Shown here piece by piece: positions 1 through 12,830 of a stretch of DNA of 64,000 nt. The stretch is from Opisthocomus hoazin (lineage: Eukaryota > Chordata > Aves > Opisthocomiformes > Opisthocomidae). The DNA is taken from NCBI RefSeq assembly GCF_030867145.1, contig NC_134418.1:55775682-55839681 (forward strand). The letters run 5' to 3'. Below the pieces are notes generated by a model. It ran no database searches. It had not been told where the DNA came from and saw only the letters and a program-made list of their open reading frames with translations. The position numbers were made by a program, and so were the translations under genes. Each line of letters begins with the position of its first letter. Position 1 is the stretch's first letter.

Positions 1-3000
1 TTCTCACTCTCCATTTATACTCTGCATGTAGTTAAGAGCTACCAACTGCTCAAGTGGAACGAGAATGAGGGTTTGTAGTAATTCTCTCCTCTATTACTGC
101 AAACAGCTCGTTGGGTCTATGCCAGCTTCTTCAGTGCCACCCCACTGTGATCCCGCCACTTGTGTTTCGGATACCTCGCTCTCTCCTTCGCTATCTAATT
201 CCATGAACTTGCTTCCTGGCAAGGTCCCTCCAGGCTAGGGTTTTTTAGGAAGAGTTGAAAAAGGCACTTGCATCTTGACAGGCCTGCATCGAAAAAGTGG
301 GAATGTTGGCAGCTTGCTCTTGGATTGGCCATTCTGGTGAAACTCACTTCACCTCACTCTTCATTTTTATGTCTTTTACAGTCTCATGTGTACAGAATTC
401 TACTTCTTTTCTTGGTGGAATAGATTAAGAACTGTTGATTAGACAGAGACTTCATTGCAGCTGGTTGAAAATCACAGGTTAAGATTTTCAAAATATTTAC
501 GAAGATGAATAAGCAGCATGCTTCCTTCATAATTAAACCAGTGGCTGAGCTGCTGGAGCACAGAGGGTATGTAATTTGGGCCATTCATCCACATTCGCAA
601 GTATGGCCTTTTAAGCTAACTTTAGGTACTTCTGAAAAAAATCTTGGCCAACCATCAACAACATAATCAACAAGCAGAGAAGTTAGTTTTAAGTAGACCA
701 CTCTGAAATAGTTCTGCTTTTGCTGGCAATTCATACCATTCCCCCCTGGATCTCTAGTTTGAGCGGAATACCCTGTTGATTTATTGTGGCTTCACCACAA
801 ATATGGTAGCAAAGTCCCCTCTAAATTTTCTCATGAGGAAGGATTCCAGCTCAAACAAGGAATTAAGGTGTTGCTGGTAGCATACAGCTTGTTTATAACC
901 TTTTTCTTGAAAGTAAATATCTTCCACCATCTTTGAGCCCTGCTTCTTGGATTCTTTATCCTGCAGAACAGGCAAAGCTCTGCTAGGCAAAACTATTAAT
1001 TATAAATCAATAACATATATTTTGGACCTGTACAGAGAAGTGGGAAGGCAGAATCCCAGTTGCAGTGGAAAGAAAAATATGCTTTTAGTGGATATGTAGA
1101 CTTCTGTGTTCCAGCTGAGAGCTACTCACCTTCTCTTGTGGAAGACAGAGGAGCCCTGAGTTCACCTAGAAAACCCACAAGGTGACTTTTAGTACAGATG
1201 TTTCTGATGCTTTAGAGCAGGGGTACTCAGATGGGGCACTCTGGCATGGGTAAGAATTTTAAGGACAGTTTGACCAGACCTCACCAAGGTCTCAGGCCGA
1301 CATGTGGGAGATGTGTATTTATTGCCAGACCCTGCAGGTCTCCCAGGGGGCAGCTGTAGTTTGCTGCCTCAGTCCCCAGCTGTGGGGGTGACGTGTGCTA
1401 CTTTTCCAGGAACCAAACCCCAGTAAAACCAACTAGCTGGCCTTGACCTTCTATGTTTTGGTACTCTTCTTGTCGATCAGTGTTGGGAATATACCGATAC
1501 TAGTTTCCCAGGGGCCATGAAGAGTTTTACCATTTTGTTAAATGGTGCTAGGTTTAGTAGATTATATCTTGATTTGCAAATGTAAACTTGGCCTTCCACC
1601 AGGTTTAAAACAGCAGTGGACTACTTGCTTTTTTGTGAGTACCATGCAGAAGCATTAGCATTAAGTGTTGGTGGGATTACGTGGCCTTTCCTTTATTGCT
1701 GGATGGGAAATCTGCGTTAAAGGAGTCCTGTGATGGAAAGGTCTGAGAGTCAGACAACTGGCATATGGTGCTGACACTAAAGTCATAGCTAAAGAGAACA
1801 AGCAGGTATACAAAGAAACCTATAGTAAGTCCCGTAATAATGGAGTTTAGCACTAGTATGGTGCATATTTATACTTTAGACCCCATGAGGCTCTAGTGCT
1901 GACACAACCACTCACAGTCAGAAAAAAATTCACTAGTGTGATGTGAGGAATTAGTTTCACTACTGATAGAAATAGCACCTCAAGTGCAAAACGCTTAAAA
2001 AGTAGATGTATGTGGGAAAGCAGTGTTATTTGCACTAAATATTTTTACAGTGATGCATGTGAAAAAATAATAACTTTGTGCTGTAAAGACAGATGAATTT
2101 AACAGGAAAATCACAGAAGACATTTTCTTCAAATAAATTAGTCTTCCAGACCCATGTACAACTTCTTTTGTTACTTGCTTTTTTACCTTTCTTCTAACCT
2201 CTGATCAAGTAAGAATCCATTTTGGTGTCTTTTGCATCCACAAAATATTTAACCTAAATTTACTTCACCATTTTCATCTTTGTTTTTCTACTGATTTACA
2301 CCTTAGTTGTAAGTATCAAACCCATTTTTGTCACTGTGTATCTCAGTTCAGACATTGTGCTGCATGTTGCAGGTTCCCACCACTCTTGATGCTCCAAACA
2401 GACAATGCAGCAGGGCACATCCCAGTGTCAAATATTTCTGCTAATGTGACTCAGGTGCATACGTCCATAAGACATCAGTGTAAAAGGAAGTGAAGGCATT
2501 CTGCTGGGTAATAGTTTTTGCTGGCTTGGTCAGTCTGTGGTGGTCTCCTACTTTGTCAAATTGTTAGATGATGTCTGAGCAGAATGCAAACTCCTCATTC
2601 CAGAAGTTACGTGAGAATAAGAGGAAGCTGTATTGGCTCGTAATGAAGAGTGGTGCAAACAGCAGGGTGAACTATCAAGGCACAAAGACTTGTCAAGACA
2701 GCAGTCATGCTGGGCTGAGGCAGTATCTTAAATTAACAGTTGGCTACAGCTTGTTGGAGAGCCTTGCTCCAAAGACTGAAAATACCAAAAGTCCCTTGAA
2801 TAACGTGCATCCGGAAAAGAAGCAGCATTCAGAGTACCAGTCACTGTTGGATTCAAGGACACATTATTAGTAGGTTATTGCTTCATTTTCTGATGTAGGC
2901 AGTTGCTCTTTTCAAGGCATTTCTATTCATATTCCCTTTAGGACCACAATTTCCCCTTAAAGAACAGTTACTGTCTTCCCAGTTTTCAATTTAAGCAAGA

Positions 3001-6000
3001 GCAAAATTAATTGAAATTGTAGGACTGTTAGAAGTAGTTACCTATTTCTTATTTTCAGGGAGTTGGGCTCACTTAGGGCATGTCTACGTTTGTTTTGTGA
3101 AGCTAGGAAGGACATGGGGTTAGAGATACTGTGTTTTGCTTCATTTCTTTCTAAGAGATGACTTTTACCATCTTTATATACAAATTTGGATGGAATAAAT
3201 TTAATTCCTATAAAAATTAGTTTAGGTTTCAATTTGTTAGCTCATTCTTGCCTTGAGAGTAAATCAGGGAAAATCAGTGTTAATTTTCTGTTTCCTGACA
3301 CTGTAGGTAGCTGTAACACCATAGTGGGACAATGACTGGTTATTTCCCTGAAGTTTCTTGAAATCACAGGGCTGCACTGTAATCTTCTCAAGGTTTAACA
3401 TGCATTTACTAACAGCATAAGTTCTAGCCACAAAGCATATGATTAAAAAGTGCTGAAAGAAATGTTGATATTTAATTTCCTGTACATTAGCAGTGGCATT
3501 CCAAAAAGAAATAAAACTTAAGAGTTCAGAAACTGAACAAGTGAAAGGGAGACTTGGGGGGAAGCTTTAGTTTTCTACTGTGCATTTGAGTTTACTTAAG
3601 GAAATGTGATTTACTTACGCATGTGGAGCAGGGAGGCAGCAGTACTTCTCTCTGCAGCATCCTGGACTACTTGGGCCGTGTTCCTGGGTATGTCATTACC
3701 AGACGAGTTAGTGACAAACTCCTTGCGTTACTTTTCTCCGAATTCTCTTCAGTTGCGGTCTGAAGCAGGCTTGGCTAAGCAATAGGCAACATGATATCCA
3801 CATATGTTAGCCAAAGCAGTAAAAAGCGAGAGGAATGAGTTAATACAGTGTGAGTGAATAATGCAGGTGAAATTGAGGGCTCTGGTTTGTGATCCCTTTT
3901 CAGATTTGGTAGTGGCTGCTAAATCCTAGCTGCCCCAGATGGCTGCTCTGCCCATTTTTTAAGGTTACTGCTTCTGTAGGAGAAGTGACAGAGCGGGAGA
4001 TGTACCTGCTCCTCAGCAGCAGTGCCCTGTTCAGTATTTTAACATAAACTAGAAACAGTGGTGCTTTAAGTTGATATATTGGATTGTGTGCTGTGGCATC
4101 AGTGGAGCTGACATGTTGCCTGCCATGCTGTCTCTGCCATCAGGGTAGAAACTTTTGACAAAGGGACAGAGAAGATCCAAAGGGCAACAAACTTTTTGGA
4201 TGGCATTGCTACACATTCTGGGAATGGTGCACTGTATTACTAAACTGGAAAGCTGCAAACTGGTGAGAAGAGGAGCAATATGATTGGACAGACTCCCTAT
4301 TAGTGAAATATTGTAGCAGCCTTAGGTTTCCCTAGGTTTCCTACTGTCTTCATCAGCTTTGAAAGTAGTGTAACAGGTTACAATCCAATAGCAGAATTCT
4401 ACTTGAATTACCTTGAATTTTGGTTTCCAGAGGCAATTGACTAGGCTATTATTTCTTGCCTTTTGCCTGACTTCATCACAAGTGTTCACAGCATTTTGTA
4501 AGGAAACCAAAAGCAGGTCCTAGCTCCAATGGGTTTGTAATCCAACAGTGAGACCATGACACAGAATTAAATCAAGGGAAAGATGCAACTCTTTTTCATC
4601 AGCATGGTAGATGGCTTGCCACAACCACATTATCAGAAAGAGAATTTCTACGTCTGCAGAGGAGCCCAGGAGCGCTCAGGAGGGAATGAGTTGCTCCTTC
4701 CACATTACAGACGTTCAGCAATGCATTAAGCATTTTGAGATATCCATCTGAAGACATGTTGTCTGAGAGCTGCAGGAAAAAGAGAGAGCCTCAGAGCCAT
4801 AGCAGAGACAAAATACATCAAAAAGTGTTGCTCACACTTCTTGTACCCAGCCTGGAAGCTGAAGACATTCTTCCACAAGAGAATGAGCACTGTTCTGCCT
4901 TCAGCCTCAGTAACTAGGACAGAAAGTACATCCTCCTTGCAATCCTTCCCTTGAGAGTGAGTCTCCACTTATGTCTGGTGGAGACACAGATGGACAAGCA
5001 AATATAGTTACGTAGCAGAGGGAGGGTGAAACTCACAACTGTAAATAATCATAATGTTCTGAACAGCCATCTTAGTGCGGAATTTCTTTCACATTCCTTG
5101 GAGGTGTACAGAGCTTTTAGCAGTGCTCTTTTCTGCCTTGGAAATTGAGCAAAACTAAACTAAATGAAGAATCTGCGAGATCAATCTGCGAGATCAAGTC
5201 CGACGTGCAGACTGAATGGGGTTAGTGTGGGAAAGCTAAATATAGACAGTGTCTTGAGTTGGAAGGCCAGGAATGGAGAAGCATGGCACACAAGATGCAG
5301 CAAGATATTCAATTAACTTTAATTCAAGTTCCATGTTTCAGTCTATGCTGCTCTGTTTGCTGAGCGTGTGCATCAAAGTACCCATGATATTTTGGTGAGG
5401 GCATTGCGATCTGCTGAGATTTTCACATCCCACATCTAAAAACTATTTTTAGACTTCAGCTCTTAAAGAAAAAAAAAAAAGAAAAAAAGGCAAACTAAGG
5501 CAATTTTCTAACAAAGTCTTAGAATAATATTCATTGCTGGGCTGACAACCTAATGGCCAGTTACGGATGAGCTACAAACTCCGGAAAATGAGGCTTATGA
5601 TGGAAACTGCACTTCAACCTTGGAACGATATCATTGCAGATGGGATATGGTAACACAGAAACATTCCCTGCCTGAGTCAGCTGGCTGCCTTGGAGTTCTG
5701 AGGAATTCTCCCTCTCCGTACCCATCTTCTCTGAGCTGGAAAGGAAGCAGCAGACATCTCCTTAGATGCTAAGCATCAGAAATATCAGCATATCGAGTAG
5801 TATCATGGCTAATTTCAGGCCGGGAAATAAGAGAAAGACATTTAGAGTAGACTGTAAATGGTTGGCAAACTGTAGAATAGGCCACTAGGCGAGAGGGAAA
5901 AGGAAAGAGTAAAGAATCAGCATTTCAGCAGCTTAAACCATGCCCATAAATAAGGGACAGATGTTTCCTATTGGAGCATACACTTATAAAACAGCTCCAT

Positions 6001-6917
6001 CCCTGTAAAGCAGCACACTGCAGCTTCTTTATGTAACTGCAGTGTAACACAACACAGTTGAGTGTTTATGGAAACTTGTTTGTTTGTAAAACATTAAGGG
6101 TAAAATCAGAGTTAAGAGCAGGTGGGATGTGTCTTGACAAGTACACAATATTTCCATGTTGAGCAGCACGCTTTTTTATTTGTCTTCACAGAAGATGCTG
6201 CTGCATTCCTGTAACCAGTGCTGGCTGTCCGTTCTGAATGCTGCTTTTTGCATTTGTACAAGAGATGAAAGCATCCAGAAGGTTGAGATTTAGGCCATTC
6301 AAGGCCAGATAATTGAGGGCTAATGTACTCTCCGTATCTTTAAGTCTGTTTCCACGCACAAGTGCATTATGGTGTTTCATTACCAGATCATATAACAGTG
6401 TGCTGTGACAATGTGACATACTATTCAGCGAAACAGGAAATGTTCTGTGTTATTCACATCAGCAGCTTTCAATAATAAAAGTGACTTGCCCTCCGTGACG
6501 GAATGAGTGTGGATGCGCCAGTATTCTTCATAGAGCATCTCTCCTGCCATTATGGTAATGACAGACTGCATGCTTAACCTATCACTTATAAAAAGAGTAT
6601 ATTTGTTTCTATAGAACCAGATTGTTCTCCCCCCACAAGTACTCAAGTAAGCGAGACAATTCCAGGATTAAGGGTCTCAGCAACACCAGTAGGATTAAAG
6701 CGAACATTTTTTCAGAAATGACTAGGATTTGTTCAAAGCCTCTTTCTTTAAAGCGTTATTTTTGATGCATTCCAGCAAGCACGTTTTTCACTAGGTTCAT
6801 CATATAGTACAGTGCCTCAGCTACAAAATCTGGATCCAGATTCATAGCTGGGCCAAAGTCTTGGCTCTTTCTTCCCTTCACAGAGACAATAAAATGTGAT
6901 TTATGACAGCCAGACTC
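1..6917. other. Upstream intergenic DNA, no gene recognised
   Basis: I see no gene in this stretch. Open frames are all short (about 100 codons or fewer), overlap on both strands and have no recognisable domain. Small features seen: a perfect 13-bp tandem duplication (unit ATCTGCGAGATCA) at 5171-5196, a 10-bp near-duplication around 4323-4342, and an A-rich tract near 5469-5489. A motif near 3073-3090 (GGGCATGTCTACGTTT) resembles one end of an amniote inverted-repeat element, but no partner end was found. Orientation to the downstream gene (COL25A1, + strand) makes this its 5' flank; in human the next gene on that side is SEC24B, and none of it is visible here. Confidence 0.6.
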
Positions 6918-7072
6918 CTTAAGAGCAGGGCTTAGTATCAGGAGATTAGGGGTCCCTTTCCAGATGTGATCTTAGGTACATCACTTCACTTGCATTTCAG
7001 TTTCACCATTTCCAACAAAGAGGTAAATAAACTGTATCTGGTGAAAGGCTGTCATACCTATAGGTCACATAG
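6918..7072 (+). repeat. Ancient MIR-like (CORE-SINE) fragment
   Basis: A stretch of MIR-type landmarks appears in the right order: AGTATCAGGAGATTAGGGG (body after the tRNA-like head), then GTGATCTTAGGTACATCACT and TTCAGTTTCACCATTTCC, which correspond to the MIR phrases for 'gtgaccttgggcaagtcactt' and 'ctcagtttccccatctg', then a GGTAAATAA / CATACCTATAGG end. Divergence is high, as expected for an element over 100 million years old. The exact family (MIR versus an amniote-specific MIR relative) cannot be fixed by eye. It is non-coding and probably inert, although old CORE-SINEs are sometimes retained as regulatory DNA. Confidence 0.6.
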
Positions 7073-7453
7073 AGCATATTAGCATGCATATATTCAAAGG
7101 GTTATTTAATAATATAAAATGGTTCTGGGACACCTCAGAGAAAAAGCTTTTCCTTGGGGAAACCCTCCCAACCTTATAAAAAATCCAGACCTATTTGTTT
7201 CACAAGAATCCCTGCTCAATCCTTGTTAACGATTTCTGTCCATGGGGTTACACTGAACATTTCCATTTGGAAATGCTTTCCCTGACTGCATGTTGCTTGA
7301 AGTGCCCCTTGCTGAAAAAGCGCTCCTGTGTAATCAGCAGGGCAGGCAGGGTGGTGTTTGCTGGGGTGTGAATTTGCAGCGCATTAGCTGCTCTACATTA
7401 ACTTCTGCAGTAAAAGTGTCATTATGCTCACAAAAGCATTCTTAGTACAGATT

Positions 7454-7551
7454 AAGGCTATCCACACAGGAAGCTAGTGCAGAGTAGCTAGGGCTATATA
7501 AATTCACACCTTAGCTTAGTCAGGACTGAATTTCCCCTGTAGACAAGCCCA
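7454..7551. mobile_element. Fossil MITE-like inverted-repeat element (~98 bp)
   Basis: The left end reads AAGGCTATCCACACAGGAAG and the right end reads TTCCCCTGTAGACAAGCCCA. The reverse complement of the right end (GGGCTTGTCTACAGGGGAA) aligns with the left end across about 20 bases with some mismatches. The motif 'gggcttgtctacac' at both ends is characteristic of a short non-autonomous DNA transposon family I know from reptile genomes. There is no coding capacity. A family name is not asserted, and no clean target duplication was seen. Confidence 0.5.
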
Positions 7552-8207
7552 CCGTCTATCCACCTACTTAGCTTGTGTGTCTTGTAATGCTGCTTTTCCT
7601 CAAGTGCCTAATTTCTGAATACGCTTGCCAATGCATCTTCTTTTTTGCCTTTGAGAGTCATTCGTTACACACTACCTGTCGGGCAAACCTTTAGCTCCTG
7701 CAGCTGCTCTTATGTGCAATACCAACAGCCTCTGAGCTCTCAGCACTAGATTCTACTGCTGGAAAACATGGATGCCGTAGGCTGACACCTCAGCTTACAT
7801 CCACTGCCATATTTTCAGCTGCTGCTGGTATTCCCTCTATGGCCATCCTCCTCAGTACTCCACAACATACTTTATCTTCCCTGCCTCCTCTGCAGCTCTT
7901 TGTAGCTGGCTTGGATTAAGGTTGTGCGAGAAAAGCAAAGTCTTCACGCTACCTGAGTGTGAACTTCCTGACTTACCCCATATTCAGAGATCAGCATGCT
8001 GAGGGGAACGTGTGGAACTGTGCCTGAGCAGAGCTGTTATCATTTAATTACTCATTTTTACAATGAGCTCAACACTTCTAAATTGTTTAGACACTTTTGG
8101 CTGGGTATAAAGCTATCCATTGTAACCCAGAAATGCTATAAACTTCCCTTTAGCATCTCCTCCACCTCACTGCTTGCTTTTATGTTGCTCAGGCTTGTTG
8201 CCTGTTG

Positions 8208-8352
8208 GTTTGATGGTAAGCTGTTTGGGACGGGATCGATGTCTTTTATACTTCATCAAGGTCTAGCAGAATGGGGGACCCCTATCCTGTTACACGGGGG
8301 CATAGCCACGGCACGAGTGATGGTGATTGTGATCACAGCTGACAAGTGAAAT
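8208..8352 (+). repeat. Ancient L2/MIR-type LINE 3' tail
   Basis: The tail signature is present in order: GGTAAGCTGTTTGGGACGGG (compare 'gtaagctctttggggcaggg'), GATGTCTTTTATACTTC, GGTCTAGCAGAATGGGGGAC (compare 'gcctagcacaatggggtcc') and a following CACGGGGGCATAGCCACGGC, ending near an AATAAATAG tract at about 8350. The same tail in reverse orientation occurs at about 56.48 kb in this window, which supports the call. It lies 0.7 kb from the MITE-like element and 1.1 kb from the MIR-like element. The 117-codon open frame across it (7996-8349) is accidental. Confidence 0.6.
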
Positions 8353-11300
8353 AAATAGTGCTTTGCAAACCTCTGCCACTTCAGCTACATTAATGTGAAG
8401 GGCAGAGAACAACCATGATCCCGATGTTGAAAGCTAGGATCAAACTGGTAGTATTACAGTTGTGTTTTCCCTCCCCTTTTCACGACTGGATTACACTCTT
8501 TATCAAGAATATTTTCCTGCATGCTTTGTGTTATTCCTTTGCCCTCGACAGTGAAGGAATGCAAAAGCAAGCCTAGCTTTTCTAAGCTTTCTCTCTTTTT
8601 CCCTTGCTAAAGTATGTGAGACTTGATGTCTAATCCATACGGTTTGTAGGGCAGGCTACTCAAAGAGAATACACCATTATAAATAGAGGACATCACCAAG
8701 ATGCTTGAACAATGCCCCATTGTGAGAATGGAGAAAGATTGTTGGTGGTTCAGCTACAAGCCTTGAATTCCCGCTGCTAACCCCACAGCTGACCCACGGG
8801 AACCTCTTCTCCTTGCCTGCTACCCCTCTCTTTTCCTGAAGAATGTTTGTTGCCTTTCTGTTAATAAGGGTCCTCGATGTACTCATTTGCACCGCGATTT
8901 GCACTTCCAACTTAGAGATAATCCATAGCCAGGATGTCGCTTGAGTTCTAGAAATAAACAGAAAGGCTCCAGCGACCTTACTTACTGTATTCAAGGGTGT
9001 GCTTTGCAGAGGAGAAAACAGACTGTTCCCTCTCTGCTCGCAGCTTATGCACTGTACCTCTTTCAAACACAGGGCTATTAATGCAGTAAGTGGGATATTC
9101 TTTTCAAAGTCCTCCCTGAAAGCTTGATGAGGTGTATGCCCACTTCTCTGTAACTCCAACAGGAGACTAACTTTTTATCACAAGGCCATCATAAATAACA
9201 GATTTTAGGGGAAGTTGGAACCATTGCTGGGAAGTCTTACTGCTCCATAACCACAGATGGAAAGCTCTTTAGGATGGACACCTTGTACTTATTTCCCTGC
9301 TGAAAATCTACACAAATGCAGATTTTGGCTTCCTACCCAGAGCTCTGAAGAAATTGCTCTAATAAAATCTATCCTCCTCACCGAAAGAGTTTTTTTTTCC
9401 CCTCAGAGCTACCAGTGTCTCAATGCAAGTGAGTGTAGCCAGGGTATTTAGCAGAGCAGGTATTTGGAAGACAGTGAACCTAATTCTCACTTTTGAGCCT
9501 GCAGGCCTGCACTTAGGCACTAAAATTACAAGCTGCCTTAGACAAACACAGCTTTTAAACAGCCAAGTGAAAAGTGTGTGTGTGACGATGATTCCTAGTT
9601 TCTGGTCAGGTCAAAGTAAGTAAGATTTATGATGATCTTAACTTTTAATTCCCACGTCCAAATAAACAGTTGATACTAGTTTTGTAAATTATGTGATAAA
9701 TATGTTTCTGACCTTCAGAAACGTTAACTTCTTTGATAATCTTGGGTTTTTTTTTTTTTTTTTAATAAGTATAAGCAGATTAACTACTGCCAATGCGAAT
9801 GTTTGGATTTACTGATTTGACAGGTTAATATTGACCTCTTGTCTTGGCCAATATTTGCCTAGGAAGATAGTAAATCTTAAAGTCTGTTACAAAAGTCAGT
9901 ACATAGATTGTAAATGGAACAGAAGAAAATTGTAACGCTGGAAGGTTTATTAACCAATAACAAAAGTTTGGTAGAACTCATTATTTTCAGGTTAAAATCA
10001 AATTAATCAAACCATTGGACTTTTTAAGAGTGGTCAAGCACCTTGACCTGCAATTTGAAGATGCTTATTTTCAATTTACTCATGTTTAATAAAGGAAAGG
10101 GGGTAGGGAACAGCCCAGATATTTGATTTATAGTTAAATAAAGCATTTTATTTAACCAGAGATTAGTATGGAATAACATATTTATTTTCATGTGGGAAAA
10201 AAGCCCACCGACAGACAAACAGAAAACCAGAATCCTTTTCCTCTCAATTCAGCTAACAAATAGAAGAAGTGATGCTTTGAGCAGTTCTTGTTATTGCATT
10301 TGTTATACGTGCTTTCACTGGAAGTATCAGGAAGTTTCTCCACACTATGGCAGTCTAATTTAGATTTTAAGGGAACGGGGGAAAAAAAGACAGACAAACA
10401 TTTATCTCCAGGGAGGAAACAACTGATTCAGCTGCAGCTGGCTGTTTCCATACATTTACCAGAGTACATTCCTCCAGGGCTCCCACACTGCTGACCTATA
10501 AAAGGTGAGCACTAGGAACTTCTCCAAGTGTTATCTTTCCAGGCTAGACACAAGACTGCTAACAACAGGAAAATAGTTTCCCCTGTTGTCATTGCTGGAG
10601 GAGCCATTTTGCTCCTTCTAACGGGTTTCTCACAGATCCTCCACTTCATAAAAGAAGGAGATGACACTGATCCCCATCACACATTCTTCCCATTTCTCTG
10701 GGCATAGGTATTTAACAAAAAGGTATGTTCCTCTAAACTTTTGCCTAACTCTTCTCTGAATTACTGTGGAATAGCTCATGCCATTCCACAGCTGTTGTCT
10801 TGTTTACATAGCACGGTTTAAAAGGACATTCCCATCATGGGACATATGGAGCATGGATGTTACATATTGCATTCTAGAATAAGTCTAGTTAAATCCCACT
10901 TTTATGGCTTGAGTTTTTATGTCCCTGTGAGACTTTGCTGCAGGAGACTGACAGGAGGGACAGGTGTATCGTGGCTTCAGCCTGGTGACAGGTTTTCACA
11001 TTCAGCTGCATTCTTCCAGCAGCAAAGGGCTGAGCAGCTGGCAGCCCCCAAGCCTCCCTGCCTTTGCGGGAATGCCTGTGGCAGGGAGAAGAATGTGCTG
11101 TGTCCCTCGCCTCGCTGTGCAGCCACATTGCCACCCCGGCACGGCTGCTGCTCCCGCTCATCAGGTGAGGCCTCCCTCTGACGAAGCCTCAGCCACCCAT
11201 ATTTACGCTGAACGTGGTCCTGAGCTCCTCACCCCGAGAGATGCTAAGCGCTATTGGGCGGTGAGCAGATCTCATAGACAAGCATATGCAAAGAATAAGG

Positions 11301-12584
11301 CTTGCTGAATTCAGATCTCTTTGTGAACAGAAAAATTATCCAGTTTTGAAATTGAGTGGAAACTAGACACAGCTCTTTATACCCCCTTGCTTGCTTAAAC
11401 ATAAATTTTAACAGGAAAAAATCACATCAGTTTTTGCAGGACACAGTTTTAAAAGGGTCCTTCTGAAGCTCATTCAGGATGCGAGCAAGGTAACTCCATT
11501 AAGTGAGCACTCCTAGATGCAGACTCCCTTTGTGTGCCTAGTTAGGAAACTCTTTTGAGGAATAGGTATGTAACGTAACTGAGAAATCTGAAAAGCAAAT
11601 AAAGACTAGGCTTCTTTTGGCTGCATCGCAGCTAAGGGAAACTAGGTATGAAGCAAAAGACTAAATTACGCTTTGCCCTACATGGATGTGTTAGGGAGAA
11701 GAGTACATCCTCCCCGCTCCCTCTCTTTCCCCTTGTGTCGCATCCCTCACAGTCTGCAGGTCTGCAGAAATGTTTCTTCATAGCTCAAGGGGAGGAGCTG
11801 GCACTGCTGGCCGGGGCTAGGCATTTCTATGTAAGAGTAAAGCAGGGATCAGCAGGCTGGGTATAAATATTGGCTATACCAACAGAGTGGGCATAGCGAG
11901 CACTCCCTGCCCTGCCTTTCCACCAGCTTTCACCTGGGCAGTCCCTCTTCCTTCTCGTGTGCATAATTGCAGTGCTATAGCAGTGAGCAGGATGAAGTGC
12001 TGCACCAAATTCCTATCCTAACTGTTCAGGCTACAAATCCAGCCGGAGGAAAAACAGCTAAGGAAAAGCAGAAACCAGTCACCTTCTTTGGTTGTAAAAG
12101 AGGAATGGTGTGAGAATCCAGGGTGAAGTCCCAGCCCCCATTCCCTCACAAGCAGCATAGCCAGCAGGCAAGCGCTCTTCAGAGTTTTTTCTTGCAAGAT
12201 GTGTTATAGGTATTTCTGCACACAAGCTATTTCCTCTTTTTTATTTTTTTTCTCCTTTGAAGGTCACTAAGGGTGAGCTGCATCATTACACAACTCTGCA
12301 AAGGCAGGTGCTGCAATTACCTAGTCTAAAAAATCATGCAAGAGCATTTGCTCTTTTGCAAGGAGACCAAGCATCTGGAATTTTTCCTCTTCCACAGTAA
12401 TCTCATTTGCTGTGAAATGAATGAATTCAGATCCCCGAATTTTCCTCGAAGACTATCTCTAAGTACCAGCCAGCCGATCTGCAGCAATCTAGAGGGTGGG
12501 TGATATATAGATCTCCTTCGTTTACAGCCACCTTCCCCCACCCTCCCTCAAAATCATATTCTCTCCCTCCTGATAGCAGCAGCT
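8353..12584. other. Intergenic, no gene recognised
   Basis: Nothing here can be assigned as a gene. The longest open frame (160 codons, 8677-9159, - strand) has no domain or motif I recognise. An imperfect hairpin lies at 10562-10589 (ACAACAGG against CCTGTTGT around a short loop), and a 17-T tract lies near 9747-9763. A mildly GC-rich patch at about 11030-11250 has overlapping open frames on both strands, which fits composition rather than coding. Confidence 0.5.
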
Positions 12585-12830
12585 GTGACTGATGCATCGA
12601 TCCGGTGGCAGAGAGGACAACGTGGGTCTGAAGCTGCAATGTTGCTTGGTAACCACCTGCCGAGAGCACCGAGGAGCCAGGCACTGGAGCCCTCGGTGTC
12701 GCATCTCTCAGACAAACGGGTGCCTCACAGTTGGCCTGAGGATCAGCAGTGCTCAATGTGGACCCCTCCTGCGCGGCAGCCGCGGCGTTATGCGCCGGGC
12801 CACCTGGTTGTAGCATTTGAGAAGTTTGGC
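12585..12830. promoter_or_regulatory. GC-rich, CpG-containing patch (candidate distal regulatory island)
   Basis: This short patch is clearly richer in G+C and CpG than the AT-rich DNA around it and ends in a CGCGGCAGCCGCGGCGTTA block near 12773-12791. It contains a perfect RFX X-box at 12641-12653. A 168-codon open frame on the - strand (12427-12933) spans it, but its Ala/Gln/Ser-rich product has no recognisable domain and the open frame is explained by composition. A distal CpG island, a lineage-specific promoter or a non-coding RNA start are all possible. No TATA or spliced gene model can be drawn. Confidence 0.35.
12641..12653 (-). promoter_or_regulatory. RFX X-box motif
   Basis: On the - strand the site reads GTTACC-A-AGCAAC, a perfect match to the RFX consensus GTNRCC(N0-3)RGYAAC with a 1-base spacer. 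RFX factors bind such sites in ciliary and neuronal genes. Its position in a GC-rich, CpG-containing patch raises the chance that it is functional, but no nearby transcription unit is visible. The nearest supported promoter is that of COL25A1, 16 kb away. Confidence 0.45.

Noticed and set aside
3073..3100. GGGCATGTCTACGTTT resembling the end of an inverted-repeat element
   Set aside because: No matching second end was found nearby; too short to call.
6186..6646. Two adjoining - strand open frames (77 and 73 codons) that at first look protein-like
   Set aside because: They are in different frames, begin and end without splice signals that would join them, and match no family I know. Frames of this length are expected by chance. 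A protein search would settle it.
8677..9159. 160-codon open frame on the - strand
   Set aside because: No domain, signal peptide or repeat is recognisable, and the surroundings show no promoter, CpG island or splice sites.
9255..9300. GGAAAGCTCTTTAGGATGGA resembling an L2/MIR tail
   Set aside because: Only the first ~20 bases fit; the following 'cctagcacaatgg' block is missing.
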